Source: an uncultured Buttiauxella sp. (GTDB lineage: Bacteria > Pseudomonadota > Gammaproteobacteria > Enterobacterales > Enterobacteriaceae). From it: DNA of 33,043 bases. This document shows positions 9,657 to 18,051 of the stretch, one piece after another (position 1 is the stretch's first letter; each line of letters opens with the position of its first letter). The position numbers and the translations under genes were made by a program. Below the pieces are notes generated by a model. It did not search any database. It worked only from the letters and a program-made list of their open reading frames with translations, and had not been told where the DNA came from. The stretch covers positions 1-33,043 of the forward strand of contig CAMLJN010000031.1 in assembly GCA_946480445.1 (NCBI GenBank). Reading direction: 5' to 3'.

Positions 9657-10783
9657 AGTTTCACCTGATTTTTCTTCAGCGCAGTCAAAATACGTTCACA
9701 AGCCTTGCCCTCACCATAAGGATTATGCGCGCGGCTCATCATTTGATATTCACTTTCATCATGCAGTAAACGAGTAACCTCACGGACGATAGTCTGCGTA
9801 TCCGTGCCCACCAGACGAACTGTGCCCGCTTTCACCGCTTCAGGACGCTCCGTGGTATCTCGCATAACCAATACGGGTTTCCCCAGCGACGGAGCCTCTT
9901 CCTGAATTCCGCCGGAATCGGTGAGAATCAGATAGGACTGATTCATCAGATAAACGAACGGCAGGTATTCCTGCGGCGCGACCAGCACGACATTGTCGAC
10001 ATGGCCAAGAATGCGCTTAACCGGTTCACTAACGTTCGGGTTCAGGTGTACCGGATAAACTATCTGCACATCGCTGTTTTGTTTAGCAATTTCTGCGAGC
10101 GCATGACAAATGCGCTCAAAGCCCTCGCCAAAACTTTCGCGACGGTGGCCGGTCACCAGGATCAGTTTTTTAGTGCTGTCTAAATAGGGATGGTGCTGAG
10201 CAAGGCTGTTACGCAACTGGTCATCAACCAGTACGCGATCGCGAACGCTTATCAGCGCGTCAATCACCGTATTACCCGTAACGAAGATCTTATTATCATT
10301 AATATTTTCGCGTAACAGGTTCTGGCGTGAATTTTCCGTAGGGGCGAAATGGTACATCGCAAGATGGCCGGTCAACGTACGGTTCGCTTCTTCTGGCCAC
10401 GGAGAATAGAGATCGCCCGTGCGTAACCCCGCCTCAACGTGCCCTACCGGGATACGCTGATAAAATGCCGCGAGGCTCGTCGCAACCGTAGTGGTGGTAT
10501 CACCATGCACCAATACAACATCAGGCTTAAACGACTCAAGAATAGGCTTAAGCCCTTCAAGGATCCGGCAGGTGATTTCCGTCAGCCCCTGTCCCGGACT
10601 CATGATGTTGAGGTCGTAATCAGGCTCAATAGCAAACAGATTCAATACCTGGTCGAGCATCTCACGATGCTGGGCCGTGACACATACTTTCGCGTCAAAA
10701 AACGCGTCTTTTGCCAACGCATGAACAAGCGGAGCCATTTTAATGGCCTCAGGTCGCGTGCCAAAAACTGTTAACACTTTCAC
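9653..10783 (-). CDS. wecB: UDP-GlcNAc 2-epimerase WecB (non-hydrolysing)
   Basis: Interconverts UDP-GlcNAc and UDP-ManNAc, the first committed step to ManNAcA. The 376 residues equal E. coli WecB. Family residues can be placed: D95 in [10 protein letters not shown]117 in [11 protein letters not shown] and E131 in SPWPEEANR, plus the His of [10 protein letters not shown] and the [15 protein letters not shown] nucleotide-binding block. The start codon is GTG (10781-10783) with AGAGA about 8 nt upstream. A terminator-like hairpin lies just before the gene, so its expression may be tuned apart from wecA-wzzE. Confidence 0.96.
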   Translation of the reverse strand: MKVLTVFGTRPEAIKMAPLVHALAKDAFFDAKVCVTAQHREMLDQVLNLFAIEPDYDLNIMSPGQGLTEITCRILEGLKPILESFKPDVVLVHGDTTTTVATSLAAFYQRIPVGHVEAGLRTGDLYSPWPEEANRTLTGHLAMYHFAPTENSRQNLLRENINDNKIFVTGNTVIDALISVRDRVLVDDQLRNSLAQHHPYLDSTKKLILVTGHRRESFGEGFERICHALAEIAKQNSDVQIVYPVHLNPNVSEPVKRILGHVDNVVLVAPQEYLPFVYLMNQSYLILTDSGGIQEEAPSLGKPVLVMRDTTERPEAVKAGTVRLVGTDTQTIVREVTRLLHDESEYQMMSRAHNPYGEGKACERILTALKKNQVKL

Positions 10784-10798
10784 AGCGATTCTCTTTTA

Positions 10799-10834
10799 TT
10801 AAAAAAGGTGAAGGCCTTCCAGCAAGCCTTCACC
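10799..10834 (-). terminator. Terminator-like hairpin between wzzE and wecB
   Basis: The minus strand has perfect 9-bp arms GGTGAAGGC (10826-10834) and GCCTTCACC (10807-10815) with a 10-nt loop. Six T residues follow directly (10801-10806), then AATAAAAG. This is the classical form of a Rho-independent terminator, yet it sits inside the ECA operon. It may cause partial termination or stabilise the upstream wecA-wzzE mRNA 3' end. Confidence 0.75.
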
Positions 10835-10845
10835 GGGCAAGGGCG

Positions 10846-11895
10846 TTATAACGTTTTAGGGCGGCGGGCCAATGCCACGCCTGCGCCTGTCAGTGCCCCA
10901 ACCGCACCCCACATGATCAGCATGAACGCCCTACGCGGGCTGTCGCGCTTAACGGGTTCTTCCGGGGTACGCAAATAACGGTAGGTCTGAAAACGAGGAT
11001 CGAGAGTGGGGCCAACGTTCAGCGTCGAAAGCATGGCTCGGTTCTGGTCGTAGTCAATATCAAAGTCCGGGCCGACAGCCTGCAGGCTTTCAAGCCTGGC
11101 CTGAAGCATCGGACGACCCAGCATAAACATTTCAGAGTCAGGCAGTTCGTTAGCCGGGACTTCCGTTTCGCTGCGGGCGATATTCTGTTGTTCAGCGATT
11201 TTAAGCGCCTGTTCAACACTCTTCACTTTACGATCGTAAATAGATTTAGCCACGGCTTCCTGACGTTTAACCTGAGCTTTCATCTGGCCAGTACGTGCCG
11301 CCCATGCTCCGGTTAATTCTTCGTTCAGGTGACTTGCCGCACGCTGGCTGGCGAAAGCGACGTATTGACGCAGCAGGTTATTCGCATCCGCCGCCGTTTC
11401 AGCGATCAGCTTGACGCTGTCATTGAGATTGCGGCTCATATCCCCTGCGGTGAACTGAATATTGTCCACCATTTCATCAAGCAGGGCTGCATCGGCTTTA
11501 CTGTTGCCGACCTGACGCTGCTTGTAGTAGTCGGTTTGCAGCCAGAAATCACGACGCGTGTCGTAAGCCGAGAGCTGCATTATGAACTCTTTGTAAGCTT
11601 CATCCATAGCCGAAGGCTGATCGACCGGCGCCATATTGGCTTTGATATCAAGGTTACGGAGGAACTGTTGCTGGGAGTAATATCCGCCCAGCATATTGAC
11701 CGTCGGACGATCGGTTATGGCATTGGCACTCCATTCCTGCTTAGCAAAGAAGGTGTAAACCAGCGCGATAAGGGCAAAAGCTAACGCCATGCCCACAATC
11801 CAGAACTTCCCTTTCCACAGTGTCCGGACCAAACCCCGAATGTCCAACTCGTTGTCCACCATTCCCGGATGACTTCCTGGCACGTTTTGTCTCAT
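10846..11895 (-). CDS. wzzE: ECA chain-length regulator WzzE
   Basis: A polysaccharide co-polymerase that sets the modal number of ECA repeats made by WzyE. It has the PCP layout: cytoplasmic NELDIRGLVRTLWKGK, a first membrane helix (about residues 32-51), a long periplasmic helical domain with conserved ITDRPTVNMLGGYYSQQQF and many Q/A/K-rich helices, then P-rich TPEEPVKRDSPRRAF before the second helix and a short basic tail. About 349 residues against 348 in E. coli. I chose ATG 11895 over the adjacent GTG 11898 because GGGG lies 5 nt upstream of the ATG. Confidence 0.94.
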   Translation of the reverse strand: MRQNVPGSHPGMVDNELDIRGLVRTLWKGKFWIVGMALAFALIALVYTFFAKQEWSANAITDRPTVNMLGGYYSQQQFLRNLDIKANMAPVDQPSAMDEAYKEFIMQLSAYDTRRDFWLQTDYYKQRQVGNSKADAALLDEMVDNIQFTAGDMSRNLNDSVKLIAETAADANNLLRQYVAFASQRAASHLNEELTGAWAARTGQMKAQVKRQEAVAKSIYDRKVKSVEQALKIAEQQNIARSETEVPANELPDSEMFMLGRPMLQARLESLQAVGPDFDIDYDQNRAMLSTLNVGPTLDPRFQTYRYLRTPEEPVKRDSPRRAFMLIMWGAVGALTGAGVALARRPKTL

Positions 11896-11913
11896 CACTT
11901 CCCCAATTCAGGA

Positions 11914-13014
11914 TTAAGAAATGCTGCTATTTCTGCGTTGGCGGCGTTTAATACGCCTGATAAAGCGAGCCACTTTCCATGCCCGCTTAATGCAATAATC
12001 ATAGAGCACAAATGCAAGCAAGAATAATGCCAACATCACCCACTCCGGCACTACAACATAATATTCTGCAACAACACCCACTGTCGCTAACAAAGCTGCA
12101 GCAAGCGATATCAAAGCGAATGCCTGTCGCGAAGTAAAGCCTGCACGCATAATAAGATGATGGATGTGCTGGCGATCCGCCGAGAATGGGCTCAATCCTT
12201 TACGCAATCGCCGATACATAATAGCAATCATGTCCATCAGGGGAATGGCAATAATCCATAGTGCCGTTACCGCCCTTACGGGATGAGATGGGCCCTGTGT
12301 CGTTTGCAGCAGCATCCAGATTAACGTAAAACCAATAAACGTACTCCCCGCATCTCCCATAAAGACTTTGTAACGTCGACCCAGGGCACCGAGATTAAGC
12401 AAAATATAAGGAAGAATGGCTGCAATCATTGCGAAACACCACATCGCAAGGCTCGTTTGTCCATCAAAAAAGAGAATTACGCCAAGTGCGGCAAAAGAAA
12501 CGCTTGAAAGCCCACCAAGCAGTCCGTCTATGCCATCAACCATATTGAAAGCATTGATAGCAGCCCAGACCGCAAAGAGAGTCACGATATAACCGAAGGG
12601 ACCAAGCAGAAACTCCCAGGAACCCAGAATGTAACCAAGACTGGATAAATAGAGGCCGGCATAAGCCATCATGACAACTGCAACAAAGGCTTGAGCCAGC
12701 GCACGGAATTTAACGCTAATATCAAAACGATCGTCCAGTGCGCCGACAAGCACCAGAACACCTGCGCAGAGTAGGTAGAGCCGCGCATGAGGAATGTAAT
12801 AGCTTGACGTTAACCAGGCAAAGAAAAATGCAAAACATACTCCAGCGTAAACAGAGATCCCCCCGACAAGCGGGATTAATCCCTGGTGCCGCTTACGGTA
12901 ATTAGGTCTGTCCACCAGCCCAATTTTTTTTGCCACTTTTCTGGCAAAAAATAAAAAGGTGAGGGTGAAAATGAACACAAAAATGAGGTCTGTACTCAGA
13001 CTGAGTAAGTTCAC
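11914..13014 (-). CDS. wecA: UDP-GlcNAc:undecaprenyl-P GlcNAc-1-P transferase WecA
   Basis: Starts ECA (and many O-antigens) by transferring GlcNAc-1-P to undecaprenyl phosphate at the inner membrane. The 366-residue polytopic protein keeps the family motifs: DDRFD in the second cytoplasmic loop, NMVDGIDGL, the FMGDAGS block and RRLRKGLSPFSADRQHIHHL with the HIHH motif. The tail is strongly basic. The start is GTG (13012-13014), as I recall for E. coli. First gene of the ECA operon, about 155 bp after the rho terminator. Hand counts of three lines gave 42-47% GC, lower than the flanking wec genes I sampled (53-63%). Confidence 0.95.
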   Translation of the reverse strand: MNLLSLSTDLIFVFIFTLTFLFFARKVAKKIGLVDRPNYRKRHQGLIPLVGGISVYAGVCFAFFFAWLTSSYYIPHARLYLLCAGVLVLVGALDDRFDISVKFRALAQAFVAVVMMAYAGLYLSSLGYILGSWEFLLGPFGYIVTLFAVWAAINAFNMVDGIDGLLGGLSSVSFAALGVILFFDGQTSLAMWCFAMIAAILPYILLNLGALGRRYKVFMGDAGSTFIGFTLIWMLLQTTQGPSHPVRAVTALWIIAIPLMDMIAIMYRRLRKGLSPFSADRQHIHHLIMRAGFTSRQAFALISLAAALLATVGVVAEYYVVVPEWVMLALFLLAFVLYDYCIKRAWKVARFIRRIKRRQRRNSSIS

Positions 13015-13170
13015 GATAAACGACTCTCTGCTAAATCATGCAGTAATTAAAGCAAAAAACATGCCACAATCATATTTTACTCTTCTTTCCGTGTTGAACT
13101 GTGAACAAATACTAAACACTTTTTTGCCGTTATGTTTTGAATTAAGTTGAGATAGAGCGTATACGTCACC

Positions 13171-13200
13171 AAAGAAAAACGCCACGACTAAGCGTGGCGT
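13171..13200 (-). terminator. Intrinsic terminator of rho
   Basis: The minus strand has an 8-bp stem ACGCCACG/CGTGGCGT (13193-13200, 13179-13186) with a 6-nt loop, followed by TTTTCTTT (13171-13178). It starts about 18 nt after the rho stop codon and separates rho from the ECA operon. Confidence 0.88.
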
Positions 13201-13217
13201 TCCCCGAGTTTTATTGC

Positions 13218-14477
13218 TTACGAGCGCTTCATCATATCGAAGAATTCGTCGTTGGTTTTGGTCATCGCCAGCTTATTGATGAGGAACTCCATCGCGTCGA
13301 TTTCGCCCATAGGGTGAATAATCTTACGCAGGATCCACATTTTCTGCAGCTCTTCCTGGGTCGTAAGGAGTTCTTCTTTACGCGTACCCGAACGGTTGTA
13401 ATCAATAGCAGGGAAGACACGCTTCTCAGCGATTTTACGCGCCAGATGCAGTTCCATGTTGCCGGTACCTTTAAATTCTTCGTAGATAACTTCATCCATT
13501 TTAGAACCGGTATCGACCAGAGCGGTTGCGATGATGGTCAGGCTGCCGCCCTCTTCCACGTTACGCGCAGCACCGAAGAAACGCTTTGGACGATGCAGGG
13601 CGTTCGCGTCCACACCACCGGTCAGCACTTTACCGGAAGCCGGTACGACGGTGTTATAGGCGCGAGCCAGACGAGTAATGGAATCCAGCAGGATGATGAC
13701 GTCTTTTTTGTGCTCAACCAGACGCTTCGCCTTCTCGATAACCATTTCGGCTACCTGAACGTGGCGAGAAGCTGGCTCATCAAAGGTAGAGGCCACAACT
13801 TCGCCTTTCACCAGACGCTGCATTTCGGTCACTTCTTCCGGACGCTCATCAATGAGCAGAACCATCAGCACGCAGTCCGGGTGGTTATAAGCAATGCTCT
13901 GCGCGATGTTCTGCAGCAGCATGGTTTTACCGGCTTTTGGTGGTGCCACGATCAGACCACGCTGGCCACGACCGATTGGCGAGGCCAAATCCAGTACGCG
14001 TGCGGTTAAGTCTTCGGTAGAACCGTTACCACGTTCCATGCGCAGACGAGAGTTGGCATGCAGCGGGGTTAAGTTTTCAAACAGGATTTTGCTACGCGCA
14101 TTTTCCGGTTTGTCGTAGTTAACCTCGTTGACTTTCAGCAGGGCAAAGTAACGCTCGCCTTCTTTCGGCGGACGAATCTTACCGGAGATAGTATCCCCTG
14201 TGCGGAGGTTGAAACGGCGGATTTGGCTGGGGGAAACGTAAATGTCATCGGGACCGGCAAGGTAGGAGCTGTCTGCGGAGCGGAGGAAACCAAATCCATC
14301 CTGCAGTATCTCCAGCACTCCGTCACCGAAGATATCTTCGCCACTCTTAGCATGCTGCTTCAGGATGGAGAAGATGATGTCCTGCTTGCGCATGCGGGCC
14401 TGGTTTTCCAGTCCCATATTTTCGCCGAGAGTAATCAGCTCAGAAACCGGCGTATTCTTTAATTCGGTAAGATTCAT
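13218..14477 (-). CDS. rho: Transcription termination factor Rho
   Basis: A hexameric RNA-dependent ATPase/helicase that ends transcription at rut-containing RNAs. The 419 residues equal E. coli Rho and are nearly identical. An N-terminal helical domain and the cold-shock-like primary RNA-binding domain ([29 protein letters not shown] region) come first. The RecA-like core follows with Walker A APPKAGKT (about 178-185), the Q-loop region [11 protein letters not shown] and the R-loop [15 protein letters not shown]. It follows a long leader that mediates autoregulation in E. coli. Between trxA and the ECA operon, as in E. coli. Confidence 0.98.
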   Translation of the reverse strand: MNLTELKNTPVSELITLGENMGLENQARMRKQDIIFSILKQHAKSGEDIFGDGVLEILQDGFGFLRSADSSYLAGPDDIYVSPSQIRRFNLRTGDTISGKIRPPKEGERYFALLKVNEVNYDKPENARSKILFENLTPLHANSRLRMERGNGSTEDLTARVLDLASPIGRGQRGLIVAPPKAGKTMLLQNIAQSIAYNHPDCVLMVLLIDERPEEVTEMQRLVKGEVVASTFDEPASRHVQVAEMVIEKAKRLVEHKKDVIILLDSITRLARAYNTVVPASGKVLTGGVDANALHRPKRFFGAARNVEEGGSLTIIATALVDTGSKMDEVIYEEFKGTGNMELHLARKIAEKRVFPAIDYNRSGTRKEELLTTQEELQKMWILRKIIHPMGEIDAMEFLINKLAMTKTNDEFFDMMKRS

Positions 14478-14839
14478 AATGGTGGGTTCTTAAACTCGGG
14501 GTAAATCTCGAACATGTATCGTGAATGGTATGGCAGGATTTATCCATGCCTGTTTAATGGCCAGCACCACATGTCTTATCGCTGTCTGGTCATAGGAAAA
14601 ACGCAGAACTGAAACGACACGACGGAATGGGTGATACGCCCGAAATCGCTTATGCAACCCTGTGCTCACTGTGAAATTTTAGCGTCTTAGCGATAGCGAA
14701 TGGGATGCATTGGGTATTACAAAGGTTCAAACTTTAAGGCAAGTTCAAAGTGCAGTAAAAGTAACTTAGCATGACTGACGCCGGGCGTCCAGCGGCTCAC
14801 AAAAAATTGCGAGCCGGGCACGCACCGGCTGAGATTCCA
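14478..14839 (-). promoter_or_regulatory. rho leader and promoter region (trxA-rho gap)
   Basis: This 362-bp gap holds the rho promoter and a long untranslated leader where E. coli Rho represses its own synthesis by early termination. Two hairpins lie close to the trxA stop: CGGCTC/GAGCCG (14811-14816 with 14793-14798) and GACGC/GCGTC (14777-14789). Neither has a T-tract. I looked for the rhoL leader peptide: the frame encoding PSCRFSSAFF has no upstream start codon and ends early, so I do not annotate it. Confidence 0.6.
14714..14742 (-). promoter_or_regulatory. Probable sigma-70 promoter of rho
   Basis: The minus strand has TTGCCT (14737-14742), 17 bp, then TAATAC (14714-14719). This would give a leader of about 230 nt before the rho ATG, close to the long leader known in E. 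coli. Inferred from consensus match and position only. Confidence 0.55.
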
Positions 14840-15169
14840 TTATGCCAGGTTAGCGTCCAGGAACTCTTTTAACTGGCCTTTGGACAGCGCACCCACTTTG
14901 GTGGCCGCCACTTCACCGTTCTTAAACAGCAGCAGAGTTGGGATCCCGCGAATGCCGTATTTCGGCGCGGTGCCCGGGTTCTGATCGATGTTCAGCTTGG
15001 CAACGGTTAATTTGCCCTGATATTCATCAGCGATTTCATCAAGAATCGGGGCGATCATTTTGCACGGACCACACCACTCTGCCCAGAAATCAACGAGAGT
15101 CAACCCGTTAGCTTTAAGTACGTCCGTGTCGAAACTGTCGTCAGTCAGGTGAATAATTTTATCGCTCAT
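14840..15169 (-). CDS. trxA: Thioredoxin 1
   Basis: The 109-residue cytoplasmic disulfide reductase that supplies electrons to ribonucleotide reductase, PAPS reductase and methionine sulfoxide reductase, and is recharged by thioredoxin reductase. The active site WCGPC places the redox cysteines at 33 and 36; the buried Asp (D27) and cis-Pro in RGIPTLLLF are also present. It differs from E. coli TrxA only at a few positions near residues 21-24. GGAG sits 6 nt before the ATG. Divergent from rhlB. Confidence 0.98.
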   Translation of the reverse strand: MSDKIIHLTDDSFDTDVLKANGLTLVDFWAEWCGPCKMIAPILDEIADEYQGKLTVAKLNIDQNPGTAPKYGIRGIPTLLLFKNGEVAATKVGALSKGQLKEFLDANLA

Positions 15170-15287
15170 GTTCTACTCCACAGGATTATGTCTACCTTGT
15201 TGGTGTAGCATTAACCAACTTAAGGTTGACTTTATTTCACCGGATACGCTTTCGTAAAGCAATAGTTAGCTGATATTCTACCACACT

Positions 15288-16559
15288 ATGAGCAAAACAC
15301 ATTTGACCGAACAGAAGTTTTCCGACTTCGCCCTGCACCCTAAGGTGATTGAAGCCCTTGAAAAGAAAGGGTTCCATAACTGCACCCCAATCCAGGCACT
15401 CGCACTTCCGCTGACGCTGGCGAATCGTGATGTTGCAGGTCAGGCGCAAACCGGTACTGGCAAAACGATGGCGTTCTTAACGTCAACGTTCCATTATTTA
15501 CTCTCTCACCCTGTCCCGGAGAACCGTCAGGTGAACCAGCCGCGTGCCTTAATTATGGCACCGACTCGTGAACTGGCCGTGCAAATTCACTCCGATGCAG
15601 ACCCCCTGGCGCAGGCGACGGGCTTGAAGCTCGGCCTGGCCTACGGTGGCGACGGCTACGACAAACAGCTTAAGGTGCTGGAAAGTGGCGTCGATATTCT
15701 GATTGGCACAACCGGTCGCTTAATCGACTACGCCAAGCAAAATCATATCAACTTAGGTGCGATTCAGGTCGTGGTGCTCGATGAAGCCGATCGCATGTAC
15801 GATTTGGGCTTTATCAAAGATATCCGCTGGCTGTTCCGTCGTATGCCGCCGGTTACCCAGCGCCTGAACATGCTGTTCTCGGCAACGCTTTCTTATCGCG
15901 TTCGTGAGCTGGCTTTCGAGCAGATGAACAACGCAGAATATGTTGAAGTGGAACCAGAACAAAAAACTGGCCACCGCATTAAAGAAGAGCTGTTCTATCC
16001 GTCAAACGACGAAAAAATGCGTCTGCTGCAAACGCTGATTGAAGAAGAATGGCCGGACCGCGCCATCATTTTCGCCAACACGAAACACCGCTGTGAAGAT
16101 ATCTGGGGCCACCTGGCGGCCGACGGACACCGCGTTGGCCTGTTGACCGGCGATGTTGCGCAGAAAAAACGGCTGCGTATTCTCGATGAGTTTACCCGCG
16201 GCGACCTTGATATTCTGGTCGCCACCGACGTTGCCGCCCGTGGCCTGCATATTCCTGCGGTAACCCACGTCTTCAACTACGACCTGCCGGATGACTGTGA
16301 AGATTACGTTCACCGTATTGGCCGTACCGGCCGCGCCGGTGCAAGCGGGCACTCCATCAGCCTCGCCTGTGAAGATTACGCGTTAAACCTGTCCGCGATC
16401 GAAACCTACATCGGCCATTCGATTCCGGTCAGCAAATATAAAACAGAAGCACTGTTAAGCGAACTTCCACCGCCAAAACGTCTGACCCGCCCTCGTACCG
16501 GCAACGGTCCTCGTCGTGGTGGCAGTGCATCCCGTGGTAATCGTCGTCGCACAGGTTAA
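15288..16559 (+). CDS. rhlB: DEAD-box RNA helicase RhlB
   Basis: ATP-dependent RNA helicase of the RNA degradosome, where it binds RNase E and unwinds structured RNA for decay. 423 residues (E. coli 421). The Q motif ([13 protein letters not shown]) leads to Walker A AQTGTGKT (53-60), PTRELA, DEAD (165-168), SAT, and the C-terminal RecA motifs [11 protein letters not shown] and [10 protein letters not shown]. The tail is Arg/Gly-rich, as in the family. There is no clear Shine-Dalgarno before the ATG: the preceding 14 nt read ATTCTACCACACT-like. gppA follows after 6 bp. Confidence 0.97.
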   Translation: MSKTHLTEQKFSDFALHPKVIEALEKKGFHNCTPIQALALPLTLANRDVAGQAQTGTGKTMAFLTSTFHYLLSHPVPENRQVNQPRALIMAPTRELAVQIHSDADPLAQATGLKLGLAYGGDGYDKQLKVLESGVDILIGTTGRLIDYAKQNHINLGAIQVVVLDEADRMYDLGFIKDIRWLFRRMPPVTQRLNMLFSATLSYRVRELAFEQMNNAEYVEVEPEQKTGHRIKEELFYPSNDEKMRLLQTLIEEEWPDRAIIFANTKHRCEDIWGHLAADGHRVGLLTGDVAQKKRLRILDEFTRGDLDILVATDVAARGLHIPAVTHVFNYDLPDDCEDYVHRIGRTGRAGASGHSISLACEDYALNLSAIETYIGHSIPVSKYKTEALLSELPPPKRLTRPRTGNGPRRGGSASRGNRRRTG

Positions 16560-16565
16560 CTCTTT

Positions 16566-18050
16566 ATGCTCAGCTCCACCTCACTGTATGCAGCTATTGA
16601 TTTAGGTTCTAACAGTTTCCATATGTTAGTGGTACGTGAGGTGGCTGGGACAATTCAGACCCTGGCCCGCATCAAACGTAAAGTCCGCCTTGCCGCCGGG
16701 TTAAACAGTGAAAATGCGCTGTCCCCGGAGGCTATGGAACGCGGCTGGCAGTGTCTGCGCTTATTCGCAGAACGCCTGCAGGATATTCCCCAGCAGCAAA
16801 TTCGTGTTGTCGCCACGGCGACACTGCGTCTTGCAACCAACGCCGATGTCTTCATTCAACAGGCTGAAAAAATCCTGGGCTGCCCGGTGCAGGTCATTCG
16901 TGGCGAAGAAGAAGCCCGTCTGATCTATCAGGGGGTCGCGCACACCACCGGCGGTGCCGACCAGCGCCTGGTGGTGGATATTGGCGGGGCCAGCACAGAG
17001 CTGGTGACGGGGAGCGGAGCACAAACGACAGCGTTATTTAGCCTGTCGATGGGCTGCGTGACCTGGCTGGAGCGATTTTTCAGCGACCGAAATTTAGCAA
17101 AAGAGAACTTTGCCGCGGCGCAAGCGGCAGCAAGCGACGTCCTCAAACCGGTGATCGATGAATTAAAACATCACGGCTGGAAGGTCTGCGTCGGCGCCTC
17201 AGGCACCGTCCAGGCTTTACAGGAAATCATGATGGCACAGGGGATGGATGAACGTATTACGCTTGCCAAGCTTCAGCAGCTAAAAGAGCGAGCCATCCAG
17301 TGCGGCCGACTTGAAGAGCTTGAAATTGAAGGGTTAACCCTGGAGCGCGCGCTGGTTTTCCCAAGCGGCCTGGCGATTTTAATTGCCATCTTTGAGCAAC
17401 TTAACATTGATTACATGACCCTGGCCGGCGGCGCACTGCGCGAAGGGCTGGTCTATGGCATGTTACATCTTTCCGTCGATCGGGAAATTCGCAGCCGCAC
17501 CCTCCGCAATATCCAGCGTCGTTTCATGGTGGATACCGCGCAGGCCGAACGCGTACAGCAGCTGGCCGATGCTTTTGCTAACAGCGTGGCCGAGGAATGG
17601 CAGCTCGATACCCTGAGCAAGGAGATGCTGCAAAGTGCCGCCCTCCTGCATGAAATAGGGCTGAGCGTCGATTTTAAACAGGCTCCGCTTCACGCATCCT
17701 ATCTGGTGCGCAATCTTGATCTTCCCGGCTACACCCCGGCGCAGAAGAAGCTGCTGGCGACCCTGCTGCTCAACCAGACCAATCCCGTCGATCTCTCCTC
17801 GCTCCATCAACAGAACGCCGTACCGCCGCGTATTGCCGAGCGGCTTTGTCGCCTGCTGCGCTTAGCGATTATTTTCGCCAGCCGCCGTCGGGATGATATT
17901 TTACCGGCCATTGAACTGACCGCCGAGGGTGAAGCGCTGTACCTGACATTGCCCGCAAACTGGCTGGGCTGTCATCCACTGGGTGCAGAACTGATCGGGC
18001 AAGAAAGCCTGTGGCAAAGCTACGTCCACTGGCCACTCACCGTTAAATAG
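16566..18050 (+). CDS. gppA: Guanosine-5'-triphosphate,3'-diphosphate pyrophosphatase GppA
   Basis: Hydrolyses pppGpp to ppGpp and has exopolyphosphatase activity, so it shapes the stringent-response signal. The 494 residues equal E. coli GppA. The Ppx/GppA ASKHA-fold ATPase signatures are visible: DLGSNSFHM near residue 12, [12 protein letters not shown] and the phosphate-binding [13 protein letters not shown]-terminal HD-like helical domain contains [10 protein letters not shown]. It follows rhlB after 6 bp and probably shares its transcript. Its stop lies 1 bp from the convergent rep stop. Confidence 0.96.
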   Translation: MLSSTSLYAAIDLGSNSFHMLVVREVAGTIQTLARIKRKVRLAAGLNSENALSPEAMERGWQCLRLFAERLQDIPQQQIRVVATATLRLATNADVFIQQAEKILGCPVQVIRGEEEARLIYQGVAHTTGGADQRLVVDIGGASTELVTGSGAQTTALFSLSMGCVTWLERFFSDRNLAKENFAAAQAAASDVLKPVIDELKHHGWKVCVGASGTVQALQEIMMAQGMDERITLAKLQQLKERAIQCGRLEELEIEGLTLERALVFPSGLAILIAIFEQLNIDYMTLAGGALREGLVYGMLHLSVDREIRSRTLRNIQRRFMVDTAQAERVQQLADAFANSVAEEWQLDTLSKEMLQSAALLHEIGLSVDFKQAPLHASYLVRNLDLPGYTPAQKKLLATLLLNQTNPVDLSSLHQQNAVPPRIAERLCRLLRLAIIFASRRRDDILPAIELTAEGEALYLTLPANWLGCHPLGAELIGQESLWQSYVHWPLTVK

Positions 18051-18051
18051 T

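Noticed and set aside
12959-13150. A 63-codon plus-strand frame across the wecA start and the rho-wecA gap
   Set aside because: It is antisense to the wecA start, lacks a convincing ribosome-binding site and runs through AT-rich promoter sequence.
13194-14009. A 271-codon open frame antisense to rho
   Set aside because: It lies fully inside the highly conserved rho gene on the other strand, has no recognisable protein features and reflects codon bias of rho.
14777-14816. Two hairpins just after trxA as an intrinsic terminator
   Set aside because: The stems are good but neither is followed by a T-run on the minus strand, so they were left as leader or processing structures.
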